Positions 56,471-64,000 of a stretch of 64,000 nt of DNA are shown one piece after another (position 1 is the stretch's first letter; each line of letters begins with the position of its first letter). A program made the translations under genes and the position numbers. The notes beneath the pieces are model-generated. The model had not been told where the DNA came from. It saw only the letters and a program-made list of their open reading frames with translations, and searched no databases. The DNA is from Mangrovimonas aestuarii (lineage in GTDB: Bacteria; Bacteroidota; Bacteroidia; Flavobacteriales; Flavobacteriaceae): contig NZ_JARACK010000011.1 in NCBI RefSeq assembly GCF_028767185.1, forward strand, positions 33,812-97,811, written 5' to 3'.

Positions 56471-59400
56471 CTACAGTATTACAAGTTTCTCTATCTTCTC
56501 AACCCTTTTATTAAGGGCTGGCGATTGTACAGTAAGCTTATAAATATAAACCCCCTTACCTATTCTATCACCAAAATCGTCACGTCCGTCCCAAATAATA
56601 TCTCTTGAAAGAGATGCGCCTCCCTGATTACAACAGTCCCCACTATTTGTTTGTCCATTCAAAGTTCTCACTAATTTTCCTGACACTGTAAATATTTGAA
56701 TAGACACATCCAAAGGTGTTGAACTGTTATGGTTAAACCAGAATTCGGTATAATCTACAAATGGATTTGGATAGTTTAGCACATTAGTAACTACCAATTT
56801 TTCATTTTCATTATAAACAGTGAATTGAATTTCCTGTTCCGCAGAGTTGTTATAAACATCCCATGCTTTTAAATTCAAAGTGTGCAACCCTGGTTCTAAA
56901 TCCCTGAAAGGGAAACTCACCAGTCCTTTTTGATAACTATCAACTTCTGTTTCATAATAATCGTTCAAGATTATCGGATTGGTTTCATCTCCATCTATAA
57001 TGGCTATGATGTCGTGACCAATACCACTGGAAGTGTTAATACCATGTTCATCTTCCAGCTTAGCCAATAACGTTGGAGATTGGTTAACAACTCCTCCTGA
57101 AACAAAACTTTCGTCGTTCATGAAAAGTTGAATAACCGGCCCCACATTATCATCTTCTGCATTTTCGTTGATTCCCCCTATTTTAACTGTATTCATACTT
57201 GCGCCAGACTGATCTTGCAAAGGAGATGTTGATTTGGCATAAAAACTTACTTTGCCATTACCAACTGGCACTCCAATATCCCTAGGTACAATAAAATCAA
57301 GTTCAAACTGACCATTTACTACAGATGCTTGACCTCGAAAAATAGTTTCTCCCAAAGTTTTGAATTGCATAACAAAATTATTACCATCATTGTCCAGTGT
57401 TTCCCTTTGGATTTCCTTGTCATATATGGTTGTAGATAAAGTCCCATTATAGCCATTCAAGGCATTGCCTAAAGGATCTGTAACTTCGCCACTTAATTTC
57501 ACATAACTCAAAGCTTTTAAAGTGTCGGTTGCTTGGCTAATGGGAATATCATTAATTTTAGTTAAGCGAATGTTAGCTTTGGGAATGGCTAATTTCATAG
57601 CCGGGTCTCCAAAGAAAAAAATCATACGCTTTTGATTAACATTCGGAGTATGGACTTTATTAAGACGAAGTGCTTCTGCTATACTTGGGTATTCGTAATC
57701 CTCATAATCATCGTCCTCTACATAAGAGTACAAATATTTACTAAGCCCCTTATTGAAACTTACACCTGCTCCAATAAATATCTCTCTGGTTGTTGATATT
57801 AAACTTATTGCTCCCCCATCTTTATTCCAGAAAGTTTCTTCTCCAGCTGTATCCCTTAAAGGGTTATCAAATCTAGTGAACTCACAAGTAACGGTAACAA
57901 AGCAAAAAAACTTACAGGTATTATTTAGACTCTCAGCATCACTCTTATAAAAAATACGCTCATGTGCCAACCCATCTTCTCCTCCATGCCCAAAATAATT
58001 AATTACCAAAGCACCCTTTTCAATAGCACCTAAAAAAGCTTCTCTTGTTTTTGGGTATCGATCACCTCCTGATGAGGATTCCTGCTGATAGGAATCGGAA
58101 TGTATCTTGGTAACATTAACAAAAGGTTTTGCTTCTGAAATCTCATCACAAATTTCATCTGTTGTTAACTCTAAAATTTCTTCTCCTGGTTTATCTATAT
58201 CATCTGAAATTCCAACAAAAATATTGCGCCAATTCCCGTAAGACTGTTCCGAATAATATTTTTCAATTTTATCGACAATGTTTTTTGCCAACTCAGGGGT
58301 ATCTGCAATAATTCTTCCAACAGCTACATCTAAGGATCCTCCACCTAACACATCTATATTTCCTTCATCATCATCCATTAATCCATAAAAATCATCAGAT
58401 ACATATGAACTAGTATGACTGAAACTTTCATAGGAATACCAAGATGGTACAATATTATTGTTACCTGATATCCTATCCTTATAATCATAAGAACTATCAC
58501 CAAATAGGCATAAATATTTTATTCTGTTTTCTGGCGTACTTGCATTATTATATACATATCTCACAAGATTTCGAATAGCACCAATATCATTATTTCCAGA
58601 ACTAAACTCATTATAAATATTATTTACATCTAAAACTCTCACATTCAACCCGTTTTGAATTTTATTGATTTGAGCCAATCGATTAGCTTGAGGCAACAAT
58701 TCATTTGAGGTAACGATAATATAGTCGATATCCTCAAACTCTCCCTGATCGTTAAGAAAAATTGTTCCTTTTATATCCTGGTTCTCAATTTGGGTAATAT
58801 TATCCTTTAATGGAGAATAATAATCATTTGGAGTAACGGCTACATATGTTTTTTTGGCACCTATAACATCTCTAAAGCTAAATGTATCAGAACTATTAGA
58901 ATTTAAAATATTAGAAATATTATAAATGTCTGTAACATCCCAAACCTCTGAAACATTATCTGAATCAAGCAAATCATATTGACCAACTCCAGAAATGGTA
59001 GAGGCTTCATTATTTGTAAAACTAAACTGTTCCCCATAAAAGCGAAGCTCTCTTTCGGCTTCAAGTGAAATATAATCCAAGTAACCAATAGCACCAGGGT
59101 TGCCACTATTGTTATAGTTAAGTGATACAGATAAACTACCCGATTGAACAGTAATAGGCTGGAAGAAAAAGCCGCCAGAAGCCCCCGATCCAAGGCTAGG
59201 AGTTGAAAACGAAACTGCACCAATTGAGTTGTTATTAACCAACACGTTCATACTTGTTGGTATTGGTGATGCAGCAGCAGCGTGTACCTTGATTAAAACT
59301 TCTTTTCCTGTTTCTAGATTTGGAATGTCAAATTCAAATGTTTTTGTGTTTTCTATATCAAACTTATCTCCTAACCATCGTCTACCTAATTTCTCCAAAT

Positions 59401-60337
59401 TATACTCATCTAACTCATGATAGACATAGACATTATGAGTATTAATATTTAGGTCAGTGTCCCCTTGTGGTTGTACTAAAGGCTGGATACGTTTTCCGTT
59501 TCCAGAACTTATGTTAATATAGTAATACGTTTTTTCATTATAACAATTAATATTAGTTCTTTTTTCCTCATCGTATCCATTAGGACCCTGTGCATAAAGC
59601 AGAATATAGTCACTATCATTGAAAACACCATCTTCCTCCCCAACAAACTTTACAGCATTCTCCATTGTGTCGATAGGATAATCAGCAGCATTACTATAAG
59701 GAATCATCCTTCCTCCATTACCATATACCTTAATAGTTCGGGGATCAACATTATTAAGGTTTGCACCCAAACCTTCTATAAAGTTCTTGGTGATTTTATA
59801 TACCCCTGTGGTATCTACATAAAAGCGGTACCATTCTCCATTATTTAAAACAGAGTTAACAAGATTCTGGTCGTTCTGAAAAGACCTATTGGCAAAAAAA
59901 TTATTAGTACGATAACGAACTGTGAATCGGTCAATTTTTTTATATGATCCATTATTGGACTTTATAATTGGATATATAGATAAGTTAGTAAAAGTCTTTT
60001 CTCGTGAGGTTGAAGTATAGATATTGAGTTTTGGTGAATTTGGGATTAAATCCCTTGGAAGATCCTTTAGTTCTGCAGTAGTAATGGGAGAATAAGAAAC
60101 ATTAACTAATTCTACAGATGATGCAATAACGTTATAATTTTCAACCCATTGAGAAGTAAAGCGCAAACCATTTACTGAATCGTAATTAAAGTTTTCACCT
60201 TCAAAAAAAGGAACATCAGCAAGGTAATTTGTCTCATTTACAGCTATATGTCCACTCCAGTCAACAACAAATTCTTTTTGTTGGGCTATTGTTGTTGTAA
60301 ATACAATTGATAAAAGTAAAAAAATCTTATTTTTCAT
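56471..60337 (-). CDS. porU: Type IX secretion sortase PorU
   Basis: 1288 residues with a signal peptide (FLLLSIVFTTTIAQ). A gingipain-like C25 peptidase domain carries the catalytic His near 785 in YFGHGGEDGLAHE and the Cys near 818 in FCFVTVTCEFTRFDNP. The C-terminal region is a FlgD-like Ig domain with NYPNPFVDYTEFWFN and ending GKGVYIYKLTVQSP, which docks PorU to PorV. It removes the C-terminal sorting domain of cargo at the surface. A CC pair (NSGDCCNQGG) in the C-terminal domain is unusual in my experience. Confidence 0.96.
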   Translation of the reverse strand: MKNKIFLLLSIVFTTTIAQQKEFVVDWSGHIAVNETNYLADVPFFEGENFNYDSVNGLRFTSQWVENYNVIASSVELVNVSYSPITTAELKDLPRDLIPNSPKLNIYTSTSREKTFTNLSIYPIIKSNNGSYKKIDRFTVRYRTNNFFANRSFQNDQNLVNSVLNNGEWYRFYVDTTGVYKITKNFIEGLGANLNNVDPRTIKVYGNGGRMIPYSNAADYPIDTMENAVKFVGEEDGVFNDSDYILLYAQGPNGYDEEKRTNINCYNEKTYYYINISSGNGKRIQPLVQPQGDTDLNINTHNVYVYHELDEYNLEKLGRRWLGDKFDIENTKTFEFDIPNLETGKEVLIKVHAAAASPIPTSMNVLVNNNSIGAVSFSTPSLGSGASGGFFFQPITVQSGSLSVSLNYNNSGNPGAIGYLDYISLEAERELRFYGEQFSFTNNEASTISGVGQYDLLDSDNVSEVWDVTDIYNISNILNSNSSDTFSFRDVIGAKKTYVAVTPNDYYSPLKDNITQIENQDIKGTIFLNDQGEFEDIDYIIVTSNELLPQANRLAQINKIQNGLNVRVLDVNNIYNEFSSGNNDIGAIRNLVRYVYNNASTPENRIKYLCLFGDSSYDYKDRISGNNNIVPSWYSYESFSHTSSYVSDDFYGLMDDDEGNIDVLGGGSLDVAVGRIIADTPELAKNIVDKIEKYYSEQSYGNWRNIFVGISDDIDKPGEEILELTTDEICDEISEAKPFVNVTKIHSDSYQQESSSGGDRYPKTREAFLGAIEKGALVINYFGHGGEDGLAHERIFYKSDAESLNNTCKFFCFVTVTCEFTRFDNPLRDTAGEETFWNKDGGAISLISTTREIFIGAGVSFNKGLSKYLYSYVEDDDYEDYEYPSIAEALRLNKVHTPNVNQKRMIFFFGDPAMKLAIPKANIRLTKINDIPISQATDTLKALSYVKLSGEVTDPLGNALNGYNGTLSTTIYDKEIQRETLDNDGNNFVMQFKTLGETIFRGQASVVNGQFELDFIVPRDIGVPVGNGKVSFYAKSTSPLQDQSGASMNTVKIGGINENAEDDNVGPVIQLFMNDESFVSGGVVNQSPTLLAKLEDEHGINTSSGIGHDIIAIIDGDETNPIILNDYYETEVDSYQKGLVSFPFRDLEPGLHTLNLKAWDVYNNSAEQEIQFTVYNENEKLVVTNVLNYPNPFVDYTEFWFNHNSSTPLDVSIQIFTVSGKLVRTLNGQTNSGDCCNQGGASLSRDIIWDGRDDFGDRIGKGVYIYKLTVQSPALNKRVEKIEKLVIL

Positions 60338-60596
60338 CGCATAAATAACGTTATCTAATAGTGGATATTACATTAATGTTAGAGAAAAATTAATGTTAGG
60401 TTCAAAAGTACGATAATAATTTATCAATATATGCGTTAATAAATCAACAAAACAGTTTAAAAGCATCGCTATACGACATTAAAAATCGGATGAAATACAT
60501 TTATTTTTAGCAAATTTTAAACTTAGTGCTTGCAGTGTTGGCTTTAATTCTTATATTGCGTGTCCAAAAAAATTATTTATTTTTTAATATATGGTT

Positions 60597-62270
60597 ATGA
60601 AAAGAATCTTAAACTTGAAGGTGTTTACAGCAGTATTGCTGGCCGTATCTTCAATTGGTTGTAAAAATTCATCAGGTTCGAAAAATGTTTCTCGGGCAAC
60701 CGGATGGCAAATCAATGATAAGCAGGGAGGTTTTCAATATAACACCAGCTTTAAAGAGCAGGAAACAGCCCCTGGTCTAGTATTTGTTGAAGGTGGAACC
60801 TTTACAATGGGTAGAGTGCAAGATGATGTTATGCACGATTGGAACAACACTCCAAACCAACAACATGTTCAGTCCTTTTACATGGACGAAACCGAGGTAA
60901 CGAACATGATGTACCTTGAATATTTAGATTGGATTAAAAGAATTTACCCGCCAAGTGATGAAAACTTTAGAGCTATATATAATGGTGCACTTCCAGATAC
61001 TTTAGTTTGGAGAAACCGCTTAGGGTACAATGAGGTAATGACTGAAAACTACCTTCGTCATCCTGCATATGCAGAATACCCTGTAGTTGGGGTTAGCTGG
61101 ATTCAAGCTGTTGAGTTTGCCAACTGGAGATCTGATCGTGTTGCTGAATTATCTTTACAGAATGAAGGCTATTTAAAACGTGATTCTCACCTTACTGATT
61201 CTGATGCTGAATCTACATTCAACACAGATACTTATATCAATGCACCAACTGAAACATTTGGTGGTAAAGAAGAAGTACTTAAAGGAGGCCGTCGTAAAAT
61301 CCAAACGGATGCCGAAGGAAATGAAATTGGCGTATATGCTACTAGAGAAACTGGTGCTATTCCAATTAAATACAGACTCCCAACCGAAGCAGAATGGGAA
61401 TATGCTGCTCTAGGTTTATCAGAAATTCGTAGCTATAACGTATATAGAGGACGTAAAAAATATCCATGGGATGGTGCCTATACTCGTTCAGGAAAGCGTG
61501 AAATCCGTGGTGACCAATTAGCTAACTTCAAGCAAGGTAAAGGAGATTACGGTGGAATTGCGGGTTGGTCTGACGATGGAGCCGATATCACTGCTCAAGT
61601 TAAGTCTTACCCTCCAAACGATTTCGGATTATATGACATGGCTGGAAACGTTGCTGAATGGGTAGCCGATGTTTATAGACCTATAGTAGATGATGAATTT
61701 AACGACTTCAACTACTACCGTGGAAACGTTTATACTAAAAATGCCATAACAGAAGAAGGTACAGTACAAATTGTTACAGTTGACGATATCGTATACGATA
61801 CCATCAGTAACGGTAAAGTTATCGCTAGAAACTTACCTGGAGAAATCCTTCAAGTGCCTGTTGATGATGAAGAGACTTACTTAAGAACTCAATTCGATAG
61901 AAGTGATAACAGAAACTTTAGAGATGGAGATGTACAGTCTTCTCGTTACTACGATCAATCTTTTGATGAGGGAGAAGAAGGTGTTGACAACATCACAAGA
62001 AAAATGTACAACTCGCCTAGTCATCAAGTAACTGTAGATTCTACAGGAGGTATGGATCGTGAATATGACAAGTCTAATAAAAGAACATCTTTGATTAACG
62101 ATGAAGTAAGAGTTTACAAAGGTGGATCTTGGAGAGATAGAGAGTATTGGTTAGATCCAGCTCAAAGACGTTACTTCCCTGAAGATATGGCTACAGACTA
62201 TATCGGATTCAGATGTGCAATGTCTAGAGTAGGTTCTAAATCTAAATCTAAGAACAAGACCAAAAACTAA
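60597..62270 (+). CDS. gldJ: Gliding motility lipoprotein GldJ
   Basis: 557 residues from the ATG at 60597 (an ATG two codons earlier is possible). A lipoprotein signal ends LAVSSIGC. The formylglycine-generating-enzyme-like fold has FVEGGTFTMGRVQDDVMHDW, then SFYMDETEVTNMMYLEYLDW, the PTEAEWEYAAL segment and GFRCAMSR near the C-terminus. GldJ is required for gliding and type IX function in flavobacteria. The C-terminal tail is Lys/Ser rich. It is divergent from porU across 259 bases. Confidence 0.96.
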   Translation: MKRILNLKVFTAVLLAVSSIGCKNSSGSKNVSRATGWQINDKQGGFQYNTSFKEQETAPGLVFVEGGTFTMGRVQDDVMHDWNNTPNQQHVQSFYMDETEVTNMMYLEYLDWIKRIYPPSDENFRAIYNGALPDTLVWRNRLGYNEVMTENYLRHPAYAEYPVVGVSWIQAVEFANWRSDRVAELSLQNEGYLKRDSHLTDSDAESTFNTDTYINAPTETFGGKEEVLKGGRRKIQTDAEGNEIGVYATRETGAIPIKYRLPTEAEWEYAALGLSEIRSYNVYRGRKKYPWDGAYTRSGKREIRGDQLANFKQGKGDYGGIAGWSDDGADITAQVKSYPPNDFGLYDMAGNVAEWVADVYRPIVDDEFNDFNYYRGNVYTKNAITEEGTVQIVTVDDIVYDTISNGKVIARNLPGEILQVPVDDEETYLRTQFDRSDNRNFRDGDVQSSRYYDQSFDEGEEGVDNITRKMYNSPSHQVTVDSTGGMDREYDKSNKRTSLINDEVRVYKGGSWRDREYWLDPAQRRYFPEDMATDYIGFRCAMSRVGSKSKSKNKTKN

Positions 62271-62293
62271 GATTTAAACCATATAGTTAATAC

Positions 62294-62325
62294 AAAAAGT
62301 CCTAACATTACGTTAGGACTTTTTT
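62294..62325 (+). terminator. Terminator of gldJ
   Basis: AAAAAGTCCTAAC pairs with GTTAGGACTTTTT across a 5-base loop. The murF start follows 15 bases later, so some readthrough or a downstream start is needed for murF. Confidence 0.88.
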
Positions 62326-62339
62326 AATACATTTACTTT

Positions 62340-63623
62340 ATGAAGATAAAAGAACTACACCAACTATTTCTAGACTCCTCTGGAGTTAGTACCGATACCA
62401 GAAAAATATCTAAAAACAGTATTTTCTTTGCGTTAAAGGGAGATAATTTTGATGGTAATACTTTTGCACAAATAGCCTTGAATTCTGGTTCTAAAATAGC
62501 TGTAATAGATGATCCTGACTATTGCTCCATAGAAAATACAGTTTTGGTGAAGAATACTCTAGAAACTCTTCAAGAACTGGCAACTTTCCACAGAGATTTT
62601 TTAAAAATTCCAATTATTGCTTTAACCGGAAGTAATGGAAAGACAACCACCAAGGAATTAATTAATGTTGTTTTATCTAAAAAGTTCAATACCGTAGCTA
62701 CAGTCGGCAACCTAAACAACCATATAGGTGTTCCTTTAACACTACTTTCAATGGATAAAACAACAGAAGTTGGAATAGTTGAAATGGGAGCAAATCATCT
62801 GAAGGAAATAGAATTACTTTGTAAAATAGCTAAGCCAAACTTCGGCTATATAACTAATTTTGGAAAAGCACACTTAGAAGGTTTTGGCGGTGTAGAAGGA
62901 GTAATAAAAGGTAAAAGTGAATTGTATGAATACTTAATTGCAAATGATGGTTTAATTTTTATAAACGCTGATGATTCTATTCAATTAAAAAAATCTGAAA
63001 AAGGAAAAATTTTTAGTTTCAGTACATCAAACATATCAGACGTTAAGATACAAATTGTAAATGACAACTCTCCTACTGTAAATATGTCTTTCCAAGATGA
63101 AATAATTAATAGTAATTTAATTGGCCTGTATAATGCAAATAACATCGCTGCGGCTCTGGCCATTGGAAACTACTTTAAAATATCTGTTACCACATTAAAA
63201 CAGGCTATAGAATCCTATATCCCATCTAATAATCGTTCGCAAATAATCAAGAAGGGCTCTACTACACTTATACTAGACGCCTACAATGCTAATCCTACAA
63301 GCATGGAAGCTGCACTATCAAACCTGAGTAACAGACAAGATGTAGTTAAAATTGCTATTCTTGGTGATATGTTTGAATTGGGGCAAGACGCAGAGAAAGA
63401 ACACCAGTACATTGCCGATCTATCGTTATCATTACACTTGGATAAAGTAATACTAATAGGAGCTAATTTTAGCCGTATACACTTAAGTTCCGATAAACTG
63501 AGCATATATGAATCATTCAAATCTTTTAAAGAGGATATTAACACTTTAAACATGGATTCTACAACTGTACTAATAAAAGGATCTCGAGGAATGGCTCTGG
63601 AAAGAATAATTGACTTAATATAA
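62340..63623 (+). CDS. murF: UDP-N-acetylmuramoyl-tripeptide--D-alanyl-D-alanine ligase MurF
   Basis: 427 residues. The Mur ligase fold is seen in SGVSTDTRKISKNSIFFALK at the start, the ATP loop IIALTGSNGKTTTKELINVV near 95, VGIVEMGANHLKEIELLCKI, and the C-terminal LILDAYNANPTSMEAALSNL. It adds D-Ala-D-Ala to the cell-wall precursor. The gldJ-murF pairing is typical of flavobacteria. It begins 15 bases after a terminator and is followed by a bidirectional terminator. Confidence 0.97.
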   Translation: MKIKELHQLFLDSSGVSTDTRKISKNSIFFALKGDNFDGNTFAQIALNSGSKIAVIDDPDYCSIENTVLVKNTLETLQELATFHRDFLKIPIIALTGSNGKTTTKELINVVLSKKFNTVATVGNLNNHIGVPLTLLSMDKTTEVGIVEMGANHLKEIELLCKIAKPNFGYITNFGKAHLEGFGGVEGVIKGKSELYEYLIANDGLIFINADDSIQLKKSEKGKIFSFSTSNISDVKIQIVNDNSPTVNMSFQDEIINSNLIGLYNANNIAAALAIGNYFKISVTTLKQAIESYIPSNNRSQIIKKGSTTLILDAYNANPTSMEAALSNLSNRQDVVKIAILGDMFELGQDAEKEHQYIADLSLSLHLDKVILIGANFSRIHLSSDKLSIYESFKSFKEDINTLNMDSTTVLIKGSRGMALERIIDLI

Positions 63624-63649
63624 AGTCAATTTAGAACAATCTATAAAAC

Positions 63650-63684
63650 AAAAAATCCCAAAACATCATGTTTTGGGATTTTTT
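63650..63684. terminator. Bidirectional terminator between murF and tRNA-Val
   Basis: AATCCCAAAAC at 63654-63664 pairs with GTTTTGGGATT at 63670-63680, flanked by A and T runs. It can stop murF and the convergent tRNA transcript. Confidence 0.9.
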
Positions 63685-63689
63685 GTTGT

Positions 63690-63763
63690 GGGCGCGAAGG
63701 GATTCGAACCCCTGACCCCTTGGGTGTAAACCAAGTGCTCTGAACCAACTGAGCTACGCGCCC
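63690..63763 (-). tRNA. tRNA-Val (anticodon UAC)
   Basis: 74 bases on the minus strand. The acceptor arm is GGGCGCG with CGCGCCC. The D arm contains TAGCTCAGTTGGTTCAGAGC. The anticodon stem CTTGG/CCAAG holds the loop TTTACAC, with anticodon TAC, and the T arm has GGGGTTCGAATCCC. No CCA is encoded. It lies downstream of the 5S gene but has its own promoter. Confidence 0.97.
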
Positions 63764-63780
63764 TTACTTGTTTGCGGTTG

Positions 63781-63810
63781 CAAATATAATAGACTTTTTT
63801 GTATCTACAA
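63781..63810 (-). promoter_or_regulatory. Promoter of tRNA-Val
   Basis: On the minus strand, TTG (63810-63808), exactly 19 bases, then TATATTTG (63788-63781): a full consensus Bacteroidota promoter, with the expected start close to 63774, 11 bases before the tRNA. Confidence 0.85.
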
Positions 63811-63871
63811 CATAAAATGAACCTTTTTTAGAAGGTCTTAGGAACTTATTTCACATTCCCCCATAATAAGG

Positions 63872-63904
63872 AAAAAAAGCCCTCCACGGATAGTAGAGGG
63901 CTTT
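63872..63904 (-). terminator. Terminator of the rRNA operon
   Basis: AAAGCCCTC at 63876-63884 pairs with GAGGGCTTT at 63896-63904. On the minus strand the stem is followed by seven T residues, ending the rRNA transcript 8 bases after 5S. Confidence 0.9.
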
Positions 63905-63911
63905 CAAAAAA

Positions 63912-64000
<89 letters not shown>

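Overview
The window is an AT-rich chromosomal segment from a member of the Flavobacteriaceae (phylum Bacteroidota). Family-level evidence is strong. It carries the type IX secretion and gliding genes porU, porV and gldJ next to murF, and an exported enzyme with a type IX sorting tail. It also has Bacteroidota-type promoters (TTG, about 19 bases, TAnnTTTG), lipoproteins with SPII signals, a TonB receptor paired with a DUF4249 lipoprotein, a long GAPDH and a monomeric isocitrate dehydrogenase. I cannot name the genus. No prophage, insertion sequence or CRISPR array was seen; the gene content is mainly core chromosome.

Layout. 0-8 kb (mostly minus): coaBC (cut by the window edge), rpoZ, bamD, dapA, two YhhN-like membrane proteins, ligA, prmC and a GNAT acetyltransferase. 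8-11 kb (plus): ribD, a HAD hydrolase, an EamA transporter and a YigZ protein. 11-16 kb: a thioesterase divergent from dnaA, then a low-molecular-weight phosphatase, a secreted PQQ-type sugar dehydrogenase and an RsmI-like methyltransferase. 16-20 kb (minus): envelope and cell-wall genes (lytic-transglycosylase-like protein, DUF2279, mltG, dapF). 20-29.5 kb (plus): HtrA protease, GAPDH, two LVIVD-type lipoproteins, a coiled-coil membrane protein, trmD, rplS, then a 760-base spacer holding a probable structured RNA, then monomeric IDH. 29.5-38 kb: TonB receptor with DUF4249, murQ, a sterol-desaturase-like enzyme, a CoA-transferase, map and a methyltransferase.

38-42.5 kb (minus) holds the most distinctive accessory block: thioredoxin, ApbE, DUF4266, DUF3570, a 125-residue protein and a second ApbE. 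It looks like an envelope redox module using covalent flavin. 42.6-51.9 kb: a PafA-like phosphatase, an MlaE/MlaF-type lipid ABC transporter, DUF389, manC, a SprT-like protein, a decayed gene fragment, an SDR, an M28 peptidase and a cupin. 51.9-54.5 kb: pyruvate dehydrogenase E2 and E1-alpha. 54.6-63.6 kb: cdd, porV, porU, gldJ and murF. The right edge has tRNA-Val(UAC) with its own promoter and the 3' part of a 5S rRNA gene, so a ribosomal RNA operon on the minus strand lies just beyond.

The two observations most worth following are the candidate structured RNA at about 26701-27067 (nested pairing arms, four hairpins and a terminator, with a promoter-like box in front) and the ApbE/DUF4266/DUF3570/thioredoxin block with its small lipoprotein ending in a Gly-Cys tail.
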